In this document: positions 1-11,439 of the stretch, piece by piece | Layout of the letters: the number at the start of each line of letters is the position of its first letter | Position numbering within the stretch: position 1 is the stretch's first letter | Assembly (NCBI GenBank): GCA_949316495.1 | Contig: OX439012.1 | Span: forward strand, 29,098,935-29,162,934 | Length of the DNA: 64,000 nucleotides | Direction of reading: 5' to 3' | DNA from: Amphiduros pacificus | Taxonomy: Eukaryota > Annelida > Polychaeta > Phyllodocida > Hesionidae | Notes under the pieces: model-generated | What the model saw: only the letters and a program-made list of their open reading frames with translations | What the model was told of the DNA's origin: nothing | The model's database searches: none | Translations under genes and position numbers: made by a program

Positions 1-545
1 GCACTGCCAAAATAAAATAAAATTGTCCCAATTCCGTTTAGTAATCATATAATACATAAGCACCCTAGTTGAAAAGATTTGTAGAAAGAGTTTGAGATAT
101 AATATAATAATCCCCTTCCCCATGAGAAAACTCTCCTTACCAGTCAGCAAAACACACTCGTCAGCCCGAGGGGTGCGTCATCGTGCACCTCACTTCTCTT
201 TGCACCAGTTGATGCCACACATAAAGATTGTCAAAATAAAATTTCAAAATTGAAATAAAGATAGATAGACCCAGCCGGCCACCGGGAAGAACTAAGGTAA
301 AATAGATGAAGTGAAGAGGGTCCCTCCACCCTCGCGGGATTTTACAGAGGGTCCCTACACAACTAAATGTAAAATGCACTGCCAAAATAAAATAAAATTG
401 TCCCAATTCCGTTTAGTAATCATATAATACATAAGCACCCTAGTTGAAAAGATTTGTAGAAAGAGTTTGAGATATAATATAATATTCCCCTTCCCCATGA
501 GAAAACTCTCCTTACCAGTCAGCAAAACACATTCGTCAGCCACTC
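1..545. repeat. 373-bp direct repeat at the outer end of the left arm
   Basis: Bases 1-172 recur at 374-545, giving a tandem period of 373 bp. The mirror copies lie at 19847-20229 on the right, where a further copy continues past the palindrome edge to about 20557. The unit contains the stretch with TCCCGCGAGGGTGGAGGGACC. Nothing coding is supported. Because the right side continues with another copy beyond 20389, the left arm may continue beyond the window. Confidence 0.85.
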
Positions 546-604
546 CTCATTTCTTGGTGAGGACGATGAATTTTTCCTCTTCAAGGATGACTTGAACCAT
601 TTTT

Positions 605-785
605 TTCGTCCACCAAGGGATGGTTTCACACACCTCAACCTGTAAACCTGTCTAAAAAATCTTCAAGATAATTTGTTAATAGAGCTGCAAGGCAAATCCA
701 CCAAGGGATGGTTTCGCACACCTCAACCTGTAAACCTGTCTAAAAAATCTTCAAAATAATTTGTTAATAGAGCTGCAAGGCAAAT
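605..785. repeat. Tandem duplication of about 90 bp in left arm
   Basis: A segment starting CCACCAAGGGATGGTTTC and ending GCTGCAAGGCAAAT occurs twice in tandem with very few differences. It is mirrored at about 19605-19785 in the right arm. It is one of several small tandem duplications scattered through both arms. Confidence 0.8.
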
Positions 786-919
786 GATATTTGTCAACAA
801 CATATAATCAAATTATAGATGAAAAGAAATACAAATATAAAAAGACATGGAAACAAAGATACATTCAACAATTTCACTGTGGTCCCATGTGCCCATCCAT
901 TCTCCATGATCCTACAAGT

Positions 920-1600
920 TAAAGAAAAATGTGTACATCAATTCTATCATGCTCTGTCATGTGTCTTTTTCCCTACATGGCCCTAAATGTCACAGTATTT
1001 GATTTGCACCAAGCAAGCATTATAAATTTTGTCTTCCCTACATGTGCCTAACACCGTCCGTCTACAATGCTTGCTTGGCCACACTTGAACTCCCTGCAGT
1101 GAGCTCAAGAGTCTTCCCTACATGACCCTATGTCACCGTTCATACAAAACACACATTCAACCCTACAATATGCAAGCAACATTAGTACATCATATCAATT
1201 TCAACTCAAGGATGAATAGATTATATTCTACTGTATCTCACCTTCATGTCCCTACTTCTATTCCCTACATGTCCCTGTCATATCATGTTTCATGTGAAGG
1301 CACACATTCAACCTTACAACAATCCTGTCACATTAGTATCACCACTCATGCTTTAAAAATTTGTCAAGTTGTCAGTGAATGATCGCCTATTCCCTACATG
1401 TCCCTGCCATATCATGTTTCATGTGAAGGCACACATTCAACCTTACAACAGTCCTGTCGCATTAGTATCACCACTCATGCTTTAAAACTTTGTCAAGTTA
1501 TCAGTGAGTGATCCCTACATGTCCATATCTTTCCTAAATACCCATATCTTCCCGACATTTCCATATCTTCCCTACATGTCCGTATCTTAGAAAGAGTATC
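920..1600. repeat. Dispersed CCCTACATG motif cluster
   Basis: The short motif CCCTACATG, often as TTCCCTACATGTCC, recurs at irregular spacing, at least seven times between about 970 and 1580, with degenerate relatives. A segment of about 125 bp (1255-1380) is also duplicated at about 1388-1510. The mirror image (CATGTAGGG) lies at about 18790-19425. The motif may be a duplicated protein-binding site or only the residue of local duplications; the sequence alone does not decide. Confidence 0.6.
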
Positions 1601-2079
1601 GGATGAAAGCATCTCCCTTCATCATGCTCATGTGTCAATTGATTGAATAAGGCTTAGAATCACATTCACCAGCCTTTGTCATTTGGTGACAAAACAAAAA
1701 GAAAAACCTGAACTTACCTATTGGAACTAAAGAAGGACAATGTCCAAGGTTGAGAGTCCATATACATATGGGGTCTTTCAGTTGCTCTGTGACAGAAGCA
1801 GATACAACCCCCTATTAGTTAGCCTCTTACAACATGCAGGGGATACAGTGGGCCTATTCTTTTGCCCCGAACCCACAGGGGAACTCATGTGTCTAATCTC
1901 AGTGTCAAACCAAAATCACACTCAACCTGAAATAAATATTTCCTACCTGATAGACGTGGATCTTTCTCTCCCCTTGGTCTTGACTGTCTGTAGGACTCCT
2001 GCTTCCCAATCTCAGGAACCAAAAGGGATGGTCTCTCCGTTGTGCCTGTTGTAGACTGGCTTTATCTGTAAAAGCAACC

Positions 2080-2275
2080 ACATATGAAACATTATGAACC
2101 TTAGTGCAAAATTGGTTTTTCATGGGTATCATTTTTGTGGTCTCTTATCAAATTTGCTAATGTGAAAACAAGACAGTATGAACAACATATGAAACATTAT
2201 GAACCTTAGTGCAAAATTGGATTTTCATAGGTATCATTTTTTGTGGTCGCTAATAAAATTTGCTAATGTGAAACC
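2080..2275. repeat. Tandem duplication of about 100 bp in left arm
   Basis: The stretch containing CATATGAAACATTATGAACC through TTTGCTAATGTGAAA is present twice (about 2083-2167 and 2187-2272) with a few differences. It is mirrored at about 18118-18310 in the right arm. Confidence 0.75.
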
Positions 2276-2479
2276 AAGAATGAACATGTTCCATACATCT
2301 TTCCATGGTGCATGACTATCATTCCTGCACAAGTGGGTTGTACTTGATGTGAAGCACAGACTGAGGACGTAGAACAATTCTCCCAATTCTCCCAAGCTGT
2401 CTCATTGTCAAAGCAAGGTGGGCTGCCAGATGAGATGAGACTGGTGTGATTCATCAGCTATGTCATTCTGTCCGACTGC

Positions 2480-3470
2480 CAAGCTCCCACTTTGTGGTAT
2501 CCGACTTTTATCTGCAAGATTGTAAAATAAATATGAAGGTAAGACTGGTATTTTTACATTTCATCAAGTCTCAAGAGAACATGTCACAGCTCTATCATAC
2601 TGCCTGACTGCAAGCTCCCAACTCTGTCAGCAAGGCTGGAAAACAAAAAATGTGTAGGGTGAGACTGGTGTGATATTCAATTTCATCAAATCTAAAGAGA
2701 ACATGTCACAGCTCTATCATACAACCTGACTGCAAGCTCCCATTTTGTTGAGTCCAACTCTATCTACAAGGCTGTAAAATAAAAATGAAGATCAGACTTT
2801 GCATTTCATCAAGTCTCAAGAGAACATGCCACAGCTCTATCATACTACCTGACTGCAAGCTCCCAACTCTGTCTGCAAGACTGGAAAATAAAAATGTGTG
2901 GGATGAGACTGGTGTGATATTCACTTTCATCACATCTCAAGAGAACATACCACAGCTCTATCATACAACCTGACTGTCAAGCTACCACTTTGTTGAGAGC
3001 CCAACTCTGTCTGCAAGGCTGGAAAATAAAAGAATGTGTAGGGTGAGACTGGTGTGATATTCAATTTCATCAAGTCTCAAGAGAACAGCTCTATCGTACA
3101 TTGGTGTTTTTTACATTTCACCAAGTCTCAATAACCTGTGTCACAACTCTATCATACTACCTGACTGCTAGGTTTCAACTTTGTTGAGCCCAACTGCTGG
3201 CTGCAATGTAGGAAAATAAAATTGAAGATCAGACTTTTGGCTGCAAGGCTTGAGAATAGAAATGGAGATCTGACTGGTGTTTTTGCATTTCATCAAGTCT
3301 CAAGAACACATATCACAATTCTATTATACTACCCAACTGCCAATCTCCCACTTTGCTGAGCCCAACTCTTGTAGGCAGGGCTGGAAAATGTTTGGGATGA
3401 AACTGGTGTGATATTCAATTTCATCAGGTCTCACATATATATACATAGCTCTCTCGTACTGCATGACTAT
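2480..3470. repeat. Array of about 110-130-bp degenerate cassettes, left arm
   Basis: Roughly eight or nine imperfect units each carry a block like GAGAACATGTCACAGCTCTA, then CTGACTGCAAGCTCCCA, a CAACTCTGTCTGCAAGGCTG core and a GAAAATAAA stretch. Read on the minus strand, the last part gives TTTATTTTCCAG followed by the core, a strong splice acceptor in front of each core. The array may therefore be multiplied exons of an outward-transcribed unit, or a minisatellite that contains an acceptor by chance. Confidence 0.7.
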
Positions 3471-4104
3471 CATACTCCCACTTTATTCAGTCTGAATAGC
3501 AAGGCATGATGAATGCATCTCATATCAAACAAGATACTGTCTGATTGCCCATTAGAGAGAGAGAGAAGAGAGAGCTATCATTCATTCTCACTTGCTTGGT
3601 AAGCATGATAAGATGATTCTGTCAAGCTAACTGACTGTCACAACACAATATTCACCCACCCTTACCTCTCAAAGCATGGTTGTGTGGATGATGAGTAAAC
3701 TGTATCAGACTGATGTGTTTCATTTTCATTGGCAACCCATGGGTCAGGGAAGAATGATTTAGCAACTGTTGGGTTGTCCACAAAAACTACACATTTTCTG
3801 AAAATATTTCTAAGTCCACAAAAACTAAAAAAAAGTCTAAGTCCACAAAAACTACACATTTTCACAAAAGAAAATACTTTCTGAATAATTTTCAGTAGTC
3901 AACAAAAATATCATTGCAGTGAGATAATGTTTCATCACCCAATCATATCCTAAACTAGAGATTGATTCAATTCAACACATGTAAAAACCATATTCTATAA
4001 AAACTTTCTTGAATCAAGTGAATAAGCAATTCATACCTGACAAAAAGACTGAATGACTTATTTGCATTCACCAAGCACAAGGATTACTTTTGACATATGA
4101 TAAT

Positions 4105-4510
4105 TGTGTGACTGCCAAAGCCGGTAACTCCCCACACCCTAGCTCATGGACCTGACGATGAAATCTCTCCCGATAACCTCATGGTGGGATTGGCGAGTCG
4201 GAACTTTGCCATCAACACAACCCCAGAGGATGTGGGCGATGAGTAAAGTACACTCAGCAATACATCAAAGCTCGCCTCCCCTGCGAACATCGCATTGCTT
4301 CCTCATGTACAAAACTCACTATCCTCCTTTTACCATTCGCATGGAGAGACACACCTGCGGACATGAGCGGGCCAAGGCAAGCAGCAGAGCTGCCAGAACC
4401 TTGGAGGGACGTGAATGCGAAGAGATCGAATCGCAGACACTGGAGTGGACCACACGACCGAGAGGCCATATCTTTCAGGCAAGCAGCCCCTACTTCCACA
4501 CTTTGTCAAA
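4105..4510. repeat. Shared segment of about 330 bp, left-arm copy
   Basis: This segment, starting near TGTGACTGCCAAAGCCGG and running to the CTTTCAGGCAAGCAGCCCC end, matches the tandem array units at 21165-21475 and their repeats with moderate divergence, and its mirror at 15885-16285. On the plus strand one frame reads VTPHTLAHGPDDEISPDNL and is kept in both array and arm copies, so it may descend from an exon. I do not recognise the peptide. Confidence 0.8.
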
Positions 4511-5259
4511 ATCATCATGCCAGGTTTAGGTAACAAAAAGACATCCTATACAATAATCACTAAACATGCAATCCTAACAATCTCAAATTCAGTGAGTGAG
4601 ATAGCAAGTAGACTAGACAGGCCTTTGTTGCCATCTCACTTCTTTACATCATAACATGTACCTTTCTGTTACATCTGATTCATGCAAGGGAGCTGTAGGG
4701 CAGAGATCCAACATCAGACCAATCTCGAGCCATACAGTCCAATTGCATGCCCAGTGTGGAAAGGGTGTATAGTGTGTCACTCTAGTAAAAAGTGTGTAAC
4801 ATGCATTGTACTCACATTTGGAAGGCTTGTCTTCAATCGCAGATCTCCATTGGGATCGATGTGAATCTAGAAATCCATGAAACCTGAAATGAGTTCAAAT
4901 GACTATTAAAACATCATTCAACTGAGGTTGTCTCCCTTATGGGACCACAAATCTGAAGATGGATAACATATCATCAATCCACAGGTCAATACAGATTTGT
5001 TATATACTGCATACAAATTAAGTAAAAAACACTTCTTTTGGGAGAATTTCACCCCTTGTGGGGCCACAAATCTACAAAAGAATTACATATTATCCTTCTA
5101 CATGTCAATACCAAGATTTCAATATACAGTTTACAATAAAGTAAAAATGGATAATTTCCCCCCTTAATTGGGGTGAAATACCCCTTAGGGGGCCCCAAAA
5201 CTGAAAATGAATGCCAGATTCTCACTCTACAAGCCGACGCGAAACTTTTGATATGCTAC

Positions 5260-5315
5260 ATGAAAAATTCAAGATGGCCGCCATTTTTTCAAGATGGCCG
5301 ACTTTTTTGTAACAA
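5260..5315. promoter_or_regulatory. Pair of CAAGATGGC motifs (YY1-like)
   Basis: TTCAAGATGGCCGCCAT and then TTCAAGATGGCCGAC lie about 25 bases apart. AAGATGGCGGC is the known YY1 consensus, so these are candidate YY1-type sites (family knowledge). The mirror pair is at 15088-15125. A third related CGCCATCTTG lies at 6787-6796 next to the inward first exon. No binding is proved. Confidence 0.35.
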
Positions 5316-5402
5316 TTTTCAAATAATGTTCATAAATGTAATATTTGGTATGAAAAACTCAAAAATGCCATCGAAAATGTCCTACAAGAAAAATTAAGCA
5401 AA

Positions 5403-5600
5403 TTAGCACATTTTGAAAATTGAAAATTTTCTAAGTCTCCAAAAAATATTCAGAAAATTTTCTAAGTCCTCAAAAAAATAAAAATCAGAAAAAATTTCTA
5501 AGTCCTGAAAAAATAAAAATCTGAAAAATTTTCTAAGTCCCAAAAAATTAAAATCTGAAAAATTTTCTAAGTCCTGAAAAAAAATGGACTTAGAAAATTT
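5403..5600. repeat. A/T-rich 36-40-bp tandem repeat, left arm (5 units)
   Basis: Units of the form AAAATTTTCTAAGTCC followed by an A-rich spacer with AAAATCTGAA repeat about five times. The right-arm counterpart (14755-14987) has one more unit, which accounts for the 36-bp length difference between the arms. Confidence 0.85.
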
Positions 5601-5792
5601 CTGAAAACTTTCTCCATGGAGGCCCTTCTCACCTTGCCTTCCTTGTGATCCAGCTTCCAAGCCTTCCCCTCTCAGAGATTTTCCCCTTCTCAGCAAAGCC
5701 TTGGTCCTTCTGGCATGGAGGCCTTCCTTGGAGAGAGGTGTGTTTCTTCTGGAGTCAAGCAGCAGACTGACAATTTTCCTGTGGGGAGCTCC

Positions 5793-5798
5793 TTATAA
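5793..5798 (-). promoter_or_regulatory. TATA box of a putative outward promoter, left arm
   Basis: On the minus strand this reads TTTATAAGGAGC. About 160 bases downstream on that strand lies a GTGAGA splice donor (5627-5632), giving a plausible short first exon. Same arrangement as in the right arm. Confidence 0.4.
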
Positions 5799-6230
5799 AC
5801 ACTTTGGATGGAACCATCTAGAACTTACCAGAAGGTCCAATCTGATTGGTCAAAAATGAAAAGTGATGATGTCACAGTGGTAGGTTGCCATGCCAATGGT
5901 GCCAGGCTGTGATCTGAGCTGAAAATCCAATTTTGCAATGCCTCTCAAAACTCAGGCTCCATGAACATCCATACAAACCTACTTCAAATTAGTTCTATTG
6001 GAGCTACACGGATGTGTGATACATCAAATTGATGGCCAAAGTGATGGCCAACATGGAGGAGATGTGAACATATAAAAAAAATAAGTATGTCTTTTTTATT
6101 TTTGGTTTCTACCTGAGTCCTGTGATGCAGCATGACACAGCACAATGTCAATGGCAGTGTGAGTTGAATGCAGCTGGTTGGATGTCCAAATTGAACATCC
6201 AGGCACAACTGGATCATTTGTGTCTGTCTG

Positions 6231-6520
6231 GGTGACAAAATATTGCATTTTTTTTTACATTCAGAGTGACATTAGGTATGTGAAATGTGGAAAAATTGAT
6301 GGGCAAAATAATTTCATGGTGACAAAAGGCTGTGGACAAGAAGATTTCTGGGTGACACAGATCATTTTCTAAGTGACAAATTCTGGTCATCAACATTGAT
6401 GATGAATTCAAAGTGACACACATTCAAAGTGACAGTAATTCTAGGTGACAGAAATTCAGTGTAACAATGATTATAAGTGACAGAAATTCAGTGTACCAAC
6501 CTTTTTCGGAGTGACAGAAA
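6231..6520. promoter_or_regulatory. Cluster of ten GTGACA motifs, left arm
   Basis: GTGACA occurs near 6231, 6265, 6319, 6352, 6371, 6412, 6429, 6445, 6476 and 6511, several within a larger AGTGACAGAAATTCAGTG unit. The cluster sits between the outward TATA (5793) and the inward first-exon donor (6864), where a shared regulatory region would be expected. Its mirror is at about 13834-14124. It may be a homotypic transcription-factor site cluster. Confidence 0.45.
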
Positions 6521-6539
6521 TCATCGGCTCTCGTCTTGT

Positions 6540-6870
6540 TCGCCCCGACGAACAGCAGACGTGTTCGGGAACGTTCGAGAAGATCCGGGAAGATTTCCGC
6601 AACTCGAGAACGGCAAAACAGAGAAAATATTATGAAAAGTAGTTTATTTTCTTGCGTTCACGACCAGAATATTTTGCTAGAATTAATCTTGTATATGTTT
6701 TGAGATTTTTCAATAATTTCGATGATGTTTTGGCCGTTTTATGGGGCGATTTGTTCAAAATTGACCGCGGCTGCATCTGCGGGACCGCCATCTTGAGCTC
6801 ACCGAGCGAGGAAGGCCACGGGAGACGAACACGACATCGGGGGTTATATTGTCTCAAATAATGGTAAGAA
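6540..6870 (+). promoter_or_regulatory. Putative inward promoter and first exon, left arm
   Basis: A CpG-rich stretch (ACGAACAGCAGACGTGTTCG, then CGGGAACGTTCGAGAAG) precedes a GCGGGACCGCCATCTTGAGC block and a leader ending ATAATG before the splice donor GTAAGA at 6864-6869. The CpG density is well above the surroundings. The mirror lies at 13485-13815. It is called on base composition and the donor only. Confidence 0.35.
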
Positions 6871-7249
6871 ATACTTTATCAGAGCGGGAAACTGTGCGCA
6901 AGAATGTATAGCATTGACTGTAGAAGTAAGAGACTGATCCACGCAGCCGTTCCCGGTGAAAATTAAATATTTTGAAAGAAATAACAAAGCGGGCCTTCGT
7001 GGCCGGACATATCTTTTGATTCTTTTCATCTTTGTCAACATTGAAATGTTCGTGCCTCCCGCCGTTTCACGGCCGAGCATTTTGTGTAATATTTTCAATA
7101 TTCTTGTCAGTTTTATTTTACACAACTATTTGAACATCTTTGATTCGTCAAAATTGAAATGTTCGTGCCTCTCACGGCCGAGCATTTTGTGGGATTTCTC
7201 AAAATTCCTATCAGTTTTATTTTACACAACTATTTGAACATCTTTGCAG

Positions 7250-9375
7250 ATTGGCGGGATGAATGCTTTGACCACCACGGCTTGGCCATCGATAAGAAAG
7301 AAGTTCACAATCCGGCGGACAAGAATGCATTTCTGTATAAAAAAGGTAAGAAATCGCACCAAAATACATGGAACAATTGCATATTATCATATACTATTTA
7401 ATATCAAACTCCGAGTCAAATCCCTGCAGTCATTCGCTCATAATATTCACTTTCTGTTCTAGCTACCAAGTAATTTTCATTTATTTTATATTTGCTCTGC
7501 TTTGTTAGTTATTTTGTCTTCAATTCTATTAAATATCTTTGTCAAAATTGAAATGTTCGTGCCTCTCACTTTGTGGATTTTCTTTTTCAATATTCCTATC
7601 AGTTTTATTTTACACAACTATTTGAACATCTTTGTAGATTGGCGGGATGAATGCTTTGACCACCACGGCTTGGCCATCGATAAGAAAGAAGTTCACAATC
7701 CGGCGGACAAGAATGCATTTCTGTATAAAAAAGGTAAGAAATCGCACCAAAATACATGGAACAATTGCATATTATCATATACTATTTAATATCAAACTCC
7801 GAGTCAAATCCCTGCAGTCATTCGCTCATAATGTTCACTTTCTGTTCTAGCTACCAAGTAATTTTCATTTAATTTTATATTTGCTCTGCTTTGTTGGTTC
7901 CCGGTGAAAATTAAAACAAAATATGATAATATTTTGAAAGAAATAACAAAGCAGGCCTTCGTGGCCGGACATATATCTTTTGATTCTTTTCATCTTTGTC
8001 AAAATTGAAATGTTCGTGCCTCTCACGGCCGAGCATTTTGTGGATTTTCTTTTTCAATATTCCTATCAGTTTTATTTTACACAACTATTTGAACATCTTT
8101 GTAGATTGGTGGGATGAATGCTTTGACCACCATGGCTCAGTCATCGATAGGAAAGAAGTCCACAATCCAGTGATTAGAATGCATTTCTGTATAAAAAAAG
8201 GTAAGAAAGCGCACAGAAATACATGGAACAATTGCATGTTATCATATAATATTTAATATTAAAACCTGAGACAAATCCCTGCAGTCATTCGCTCATAAAA
8301 AAGTAATGTTCACTTTCTGTTCTAGCTACCAAGTAATTTTCATTTAATTTATATTTGCTCTGCTTTGTTATTTTATGTTCAATGCTATTAAATATCTTTG
8401 TCAAAATTGAAGTGTTTGTGCCTCTCGCCGTTTCACAGCCGAGTATTTTGTGGATTTTCTTATCAGTTTTATTTTACACAACTATTTGAACATCTTTGCA
8501 GGTTGGCGGGATGAATGCTTTGACCACCACGGCTCAGCAACCAATAAGAAAGAAAGAAGTACACAATCAGGTGACAAGAATGCATTTCTGTATAAAAAAA
8601 GGTAAGAAATCCCACAAAAATACATGGAACAAATGCATATTATCAAATTGACAAATCCCTGCAGTCATTCGCTCATAAAAAAATAATGTTCACTTCTGTT
8701 CTAGTTGCCAAGTAATTCTCATTTATTTTATATTTGCTCTGCTTTGTAAGTTATTTTATGTTCAATTCTATTAAATATCTTTGTCAAAATTGAAATGTTC
8801 ATGCCTCTTGCCATTTCAGGGCCAAGCATTTTGTGGATTTTCTTTTTCAATATTCTTTACAGTTTTATTTTACACAACTATTTGAACTTCTTTGCAGATT
8901 GGCGGGATGAACGTTTTGACCACCACGACTCGGCCATCGATGGGAAAGAAGTTCACAATCCAGTGACAAGAATGCATTTCTATATAAAAAGGTAAGAAAG
9001 CGCACAAAAATACATGGAACAATTGCATATTATTCTGTTCTAGCTACCAAGTAATTTTCATTTATTTTATATTTGCTCTGCTTTGTTGGTTCCCGGTGAA
9101 AATTAAAACAAAATATGATAATATTTTGAAAGAAATAACAAAGCGGGCCTGCGAGGCCAGACATATCTTTTAATTCTTTTCATCTTTGTCAAAATTGAAA
9201 TGTTTGTGCCTCTCATTTTGTGGATTTTCTTTTTTCAATATTCTTGTCAGTTTTATTTTACACAACTATTTGAACATCTTTGCAGATTGGCAGGATGAAT
9301 GCTTTGACCACCACGGCTCGGCCACCGATAAGAAAGAAAGAAGTACACAATCCAGTGACAAGAAGTCTTGAATTT
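7250..9375 (+). repeat. Six tandem exon-like cassettes, left arm
   Basis: Six copies of a block of about 96 bp lie at 7250-7345, 7638-7733, 8105-8200, 8502-8601, 8898-8991 and from 9286, spaced about 390-470 bp. Each is preceded by ACAACTATTTGAACATCTTT with CAG or TAG, and copies 1-5 end AAAAG followed by GTAAGAA, a strong donor. In one frame they read D-W-R-D-E-C-F-D-H-H-G-x-A-I-D-K-K-E-V. The first three are 96 bp with matching phases, as expected for duplicated exons. Copies 4-6 vary in length and the last lacks a donor. I do not recognise the peptide, and a non-coding transcript is equally possible. Confidence 0.65.
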
Positions 9376-9399
9376 TGAAGAAAGAAGTCCCACCAAATG

Positions 9400-11300
9400 G
9401 AACATTTAATATTAAAGTATAAGACAAATCCCAGCAGATATTGTTACATAAGAAAATGAATGTACGTCTTCTGATCCATCTACTATGATAGTACCTTTCA
9501 TTAATTTTATATTTATCCTGCTTTTACCCCCCAGCCAATTGGCCTTGTTTGTGGGTTATTGAAATATCTTTTGCCATAATTGAAATAGTGTACATCTCAA
9601 CAGTTTGGCCATCAAGATAAGCAAGGAGATCAAGTGTCAATGACAAGAGGACTTCAAATTTTGTAAAGATAAAGAATTATACAAAAAATGTATTATTTAT
9701 CAGTTAAAACAATATATTTTAAAAAAGCACTTTCTGACTGAATATCTCAACCAAAAAACTGTCTTTCTGTTTGTCAACATTGTTGATATAACAGATTGCA
9801 TCAGTTTCATATGATACGTGTATCTCACATGAGGTGAAACGAGGTAAACAGCTTTTTGTGAATGTAAGTTTTAGGGTGTATCGTGAGATGTGGTTCAGAA
9901 CCATGCTTTAGCTGGGCACACCCATTACTTCGTATAATCTCATGTAAGATACACACTCTCATATCATATGAAAAATGTTGAGGGGTAAATTTTTGTAGAA
10001 AATGTTAACTTTTTGTTTAACAATTGTCAACTAGCAGTGATGAAGATATACAAGTTCTCTCTAATGGAGTTGATCTCGGGAGAAAATCCTACCACTGTGA
10101 CAACAAAAATTCTCCTTGTCTGGTTGGAGGATTGATATGCAACTTGTTACCATTGTTTCTTTCTGAATGGAATAAAGAATGTGAAGTGTTATGATTTGTT
10201 ATTTTATCATTGACCTGCTGATCACATTTATTTTGTGTCACCCATCAATCCATGAACTTAAAGCACACACAGTTGACATGATTTGATGATTTCTATCATG
10301 GCTGTCATAATCGAATTCTGACAACTCCACATTTTGAATATTTTGAAAATGGTTTCTTTTTTAAAATAAAAATGTGATGAACCTCATACAATAAGTATTG
10401 TTTGCAGGCTTATGTTGAGAATTGTCATAATAAGGGTTAAGTACAGACAATGTACTGAAATGTGGACTTGTACAAAATGTTGAGAGCAATGTTCCCTTGT
10501 GTGAATGTAAATACATATAATCAGATCTGCGAGACATGTTTTATGTGAAGTCATGAGAAATATTGCGTTGCACTGGATACATTTGGATTGACAACACTGC
10601 AAAACAAAAGGTTCTATGGAGTTGATCACAGGAGAAAAACCTACCAGTGTGACAACTTAATTTCCCCTTGTGGTTGTTAGATTGATAAAATTGTTATCCT
10701 TGTTACTACATGAATGGAATAAGAAAAATAAAGAAAAATGTAAAGTGCTGTTATGATTTCATTTATTTCATTAACAAGCTTAATTTGACAATGTTCATGG
10801 CATGAGCCTATGGATTTCGTATGAGACTATTTGAGGTAATGGGTGTGCCCAGCTGAAGCATGGTTTCGAACCACATCTCACGATACACCCTTGATCTCAC
10901 ACTTGAAAAAAGCTGTTTACCTCATTTTAGCTCATATGAAAAAAATAGTGTCATGCTAAACAGTTTCAATTTTCATAATAAACATAATGGCATACATGCT
11001 GACAACATCCAAGCAGTTAAACTGCTTTTTTTCTGATAATATTGTTTTCCAATTGCAAAATAAATATTTCAAAACTATAAAACTTTATGCATGTTAAATC
11101 TCTGATATTGTCTAAATGCTGGTTTGGTGCCTTCTTGTCGCTGTATAACTTCTTTCTTCACAATGGCCTTACATTGGCATTTGAGGTATTCTTCTTCCAT
11201 TCTGCAAAAAAATGTCAATATGTTTAATTTAGAATGTCAAATATTGAAAAGGAAAAAATCCATAAAATGCTTGGTTGTGAAGAGCTGATATGATTAGATG
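9400..11300. other. Unique centre of the palindrome
   Basis: I see no supported gene. A block near 10072-10195 (GGAGAAAATCCTACCA then, further on, GGAATAAAGAATGTG) recurs in diverged form at 10628-10760. Both carry AATAAA-type signals (about 10169 and 10721), possible poly(A) sites for inward transcripts. A segment of about 100 bp at 9830-9930 is inverted at 10835-10935. Confidence 0.5.
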
Positions 11301-11439
11301 ATAAGAGGCACAACCATTTCAGTTTTGACAAGGTTTTAACAATAACCAATTGACCTGAGGGGTAAAAGGGAATTGAACACAAAACAATTGACAAAGCTGT
11401 ACAAATTTATATTTGAGGCAAAGATTTTGATATTAAATG

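Noticed and set aside
161-406. Short frames in the arm-end repeat, also at 20359-20715
   Set aside because: No domain or gene signals, and frame lengths differ between repeat copies.
10072-10660. C2H2 zinc-finger linker remnants (GEKP-like, GGAGAAAAACCTACCAGTGTG)
   Set aside because: The resemblance to GEKPYxC is short, out of frame after the proline, and there are no paired cysteines and histidines around it.
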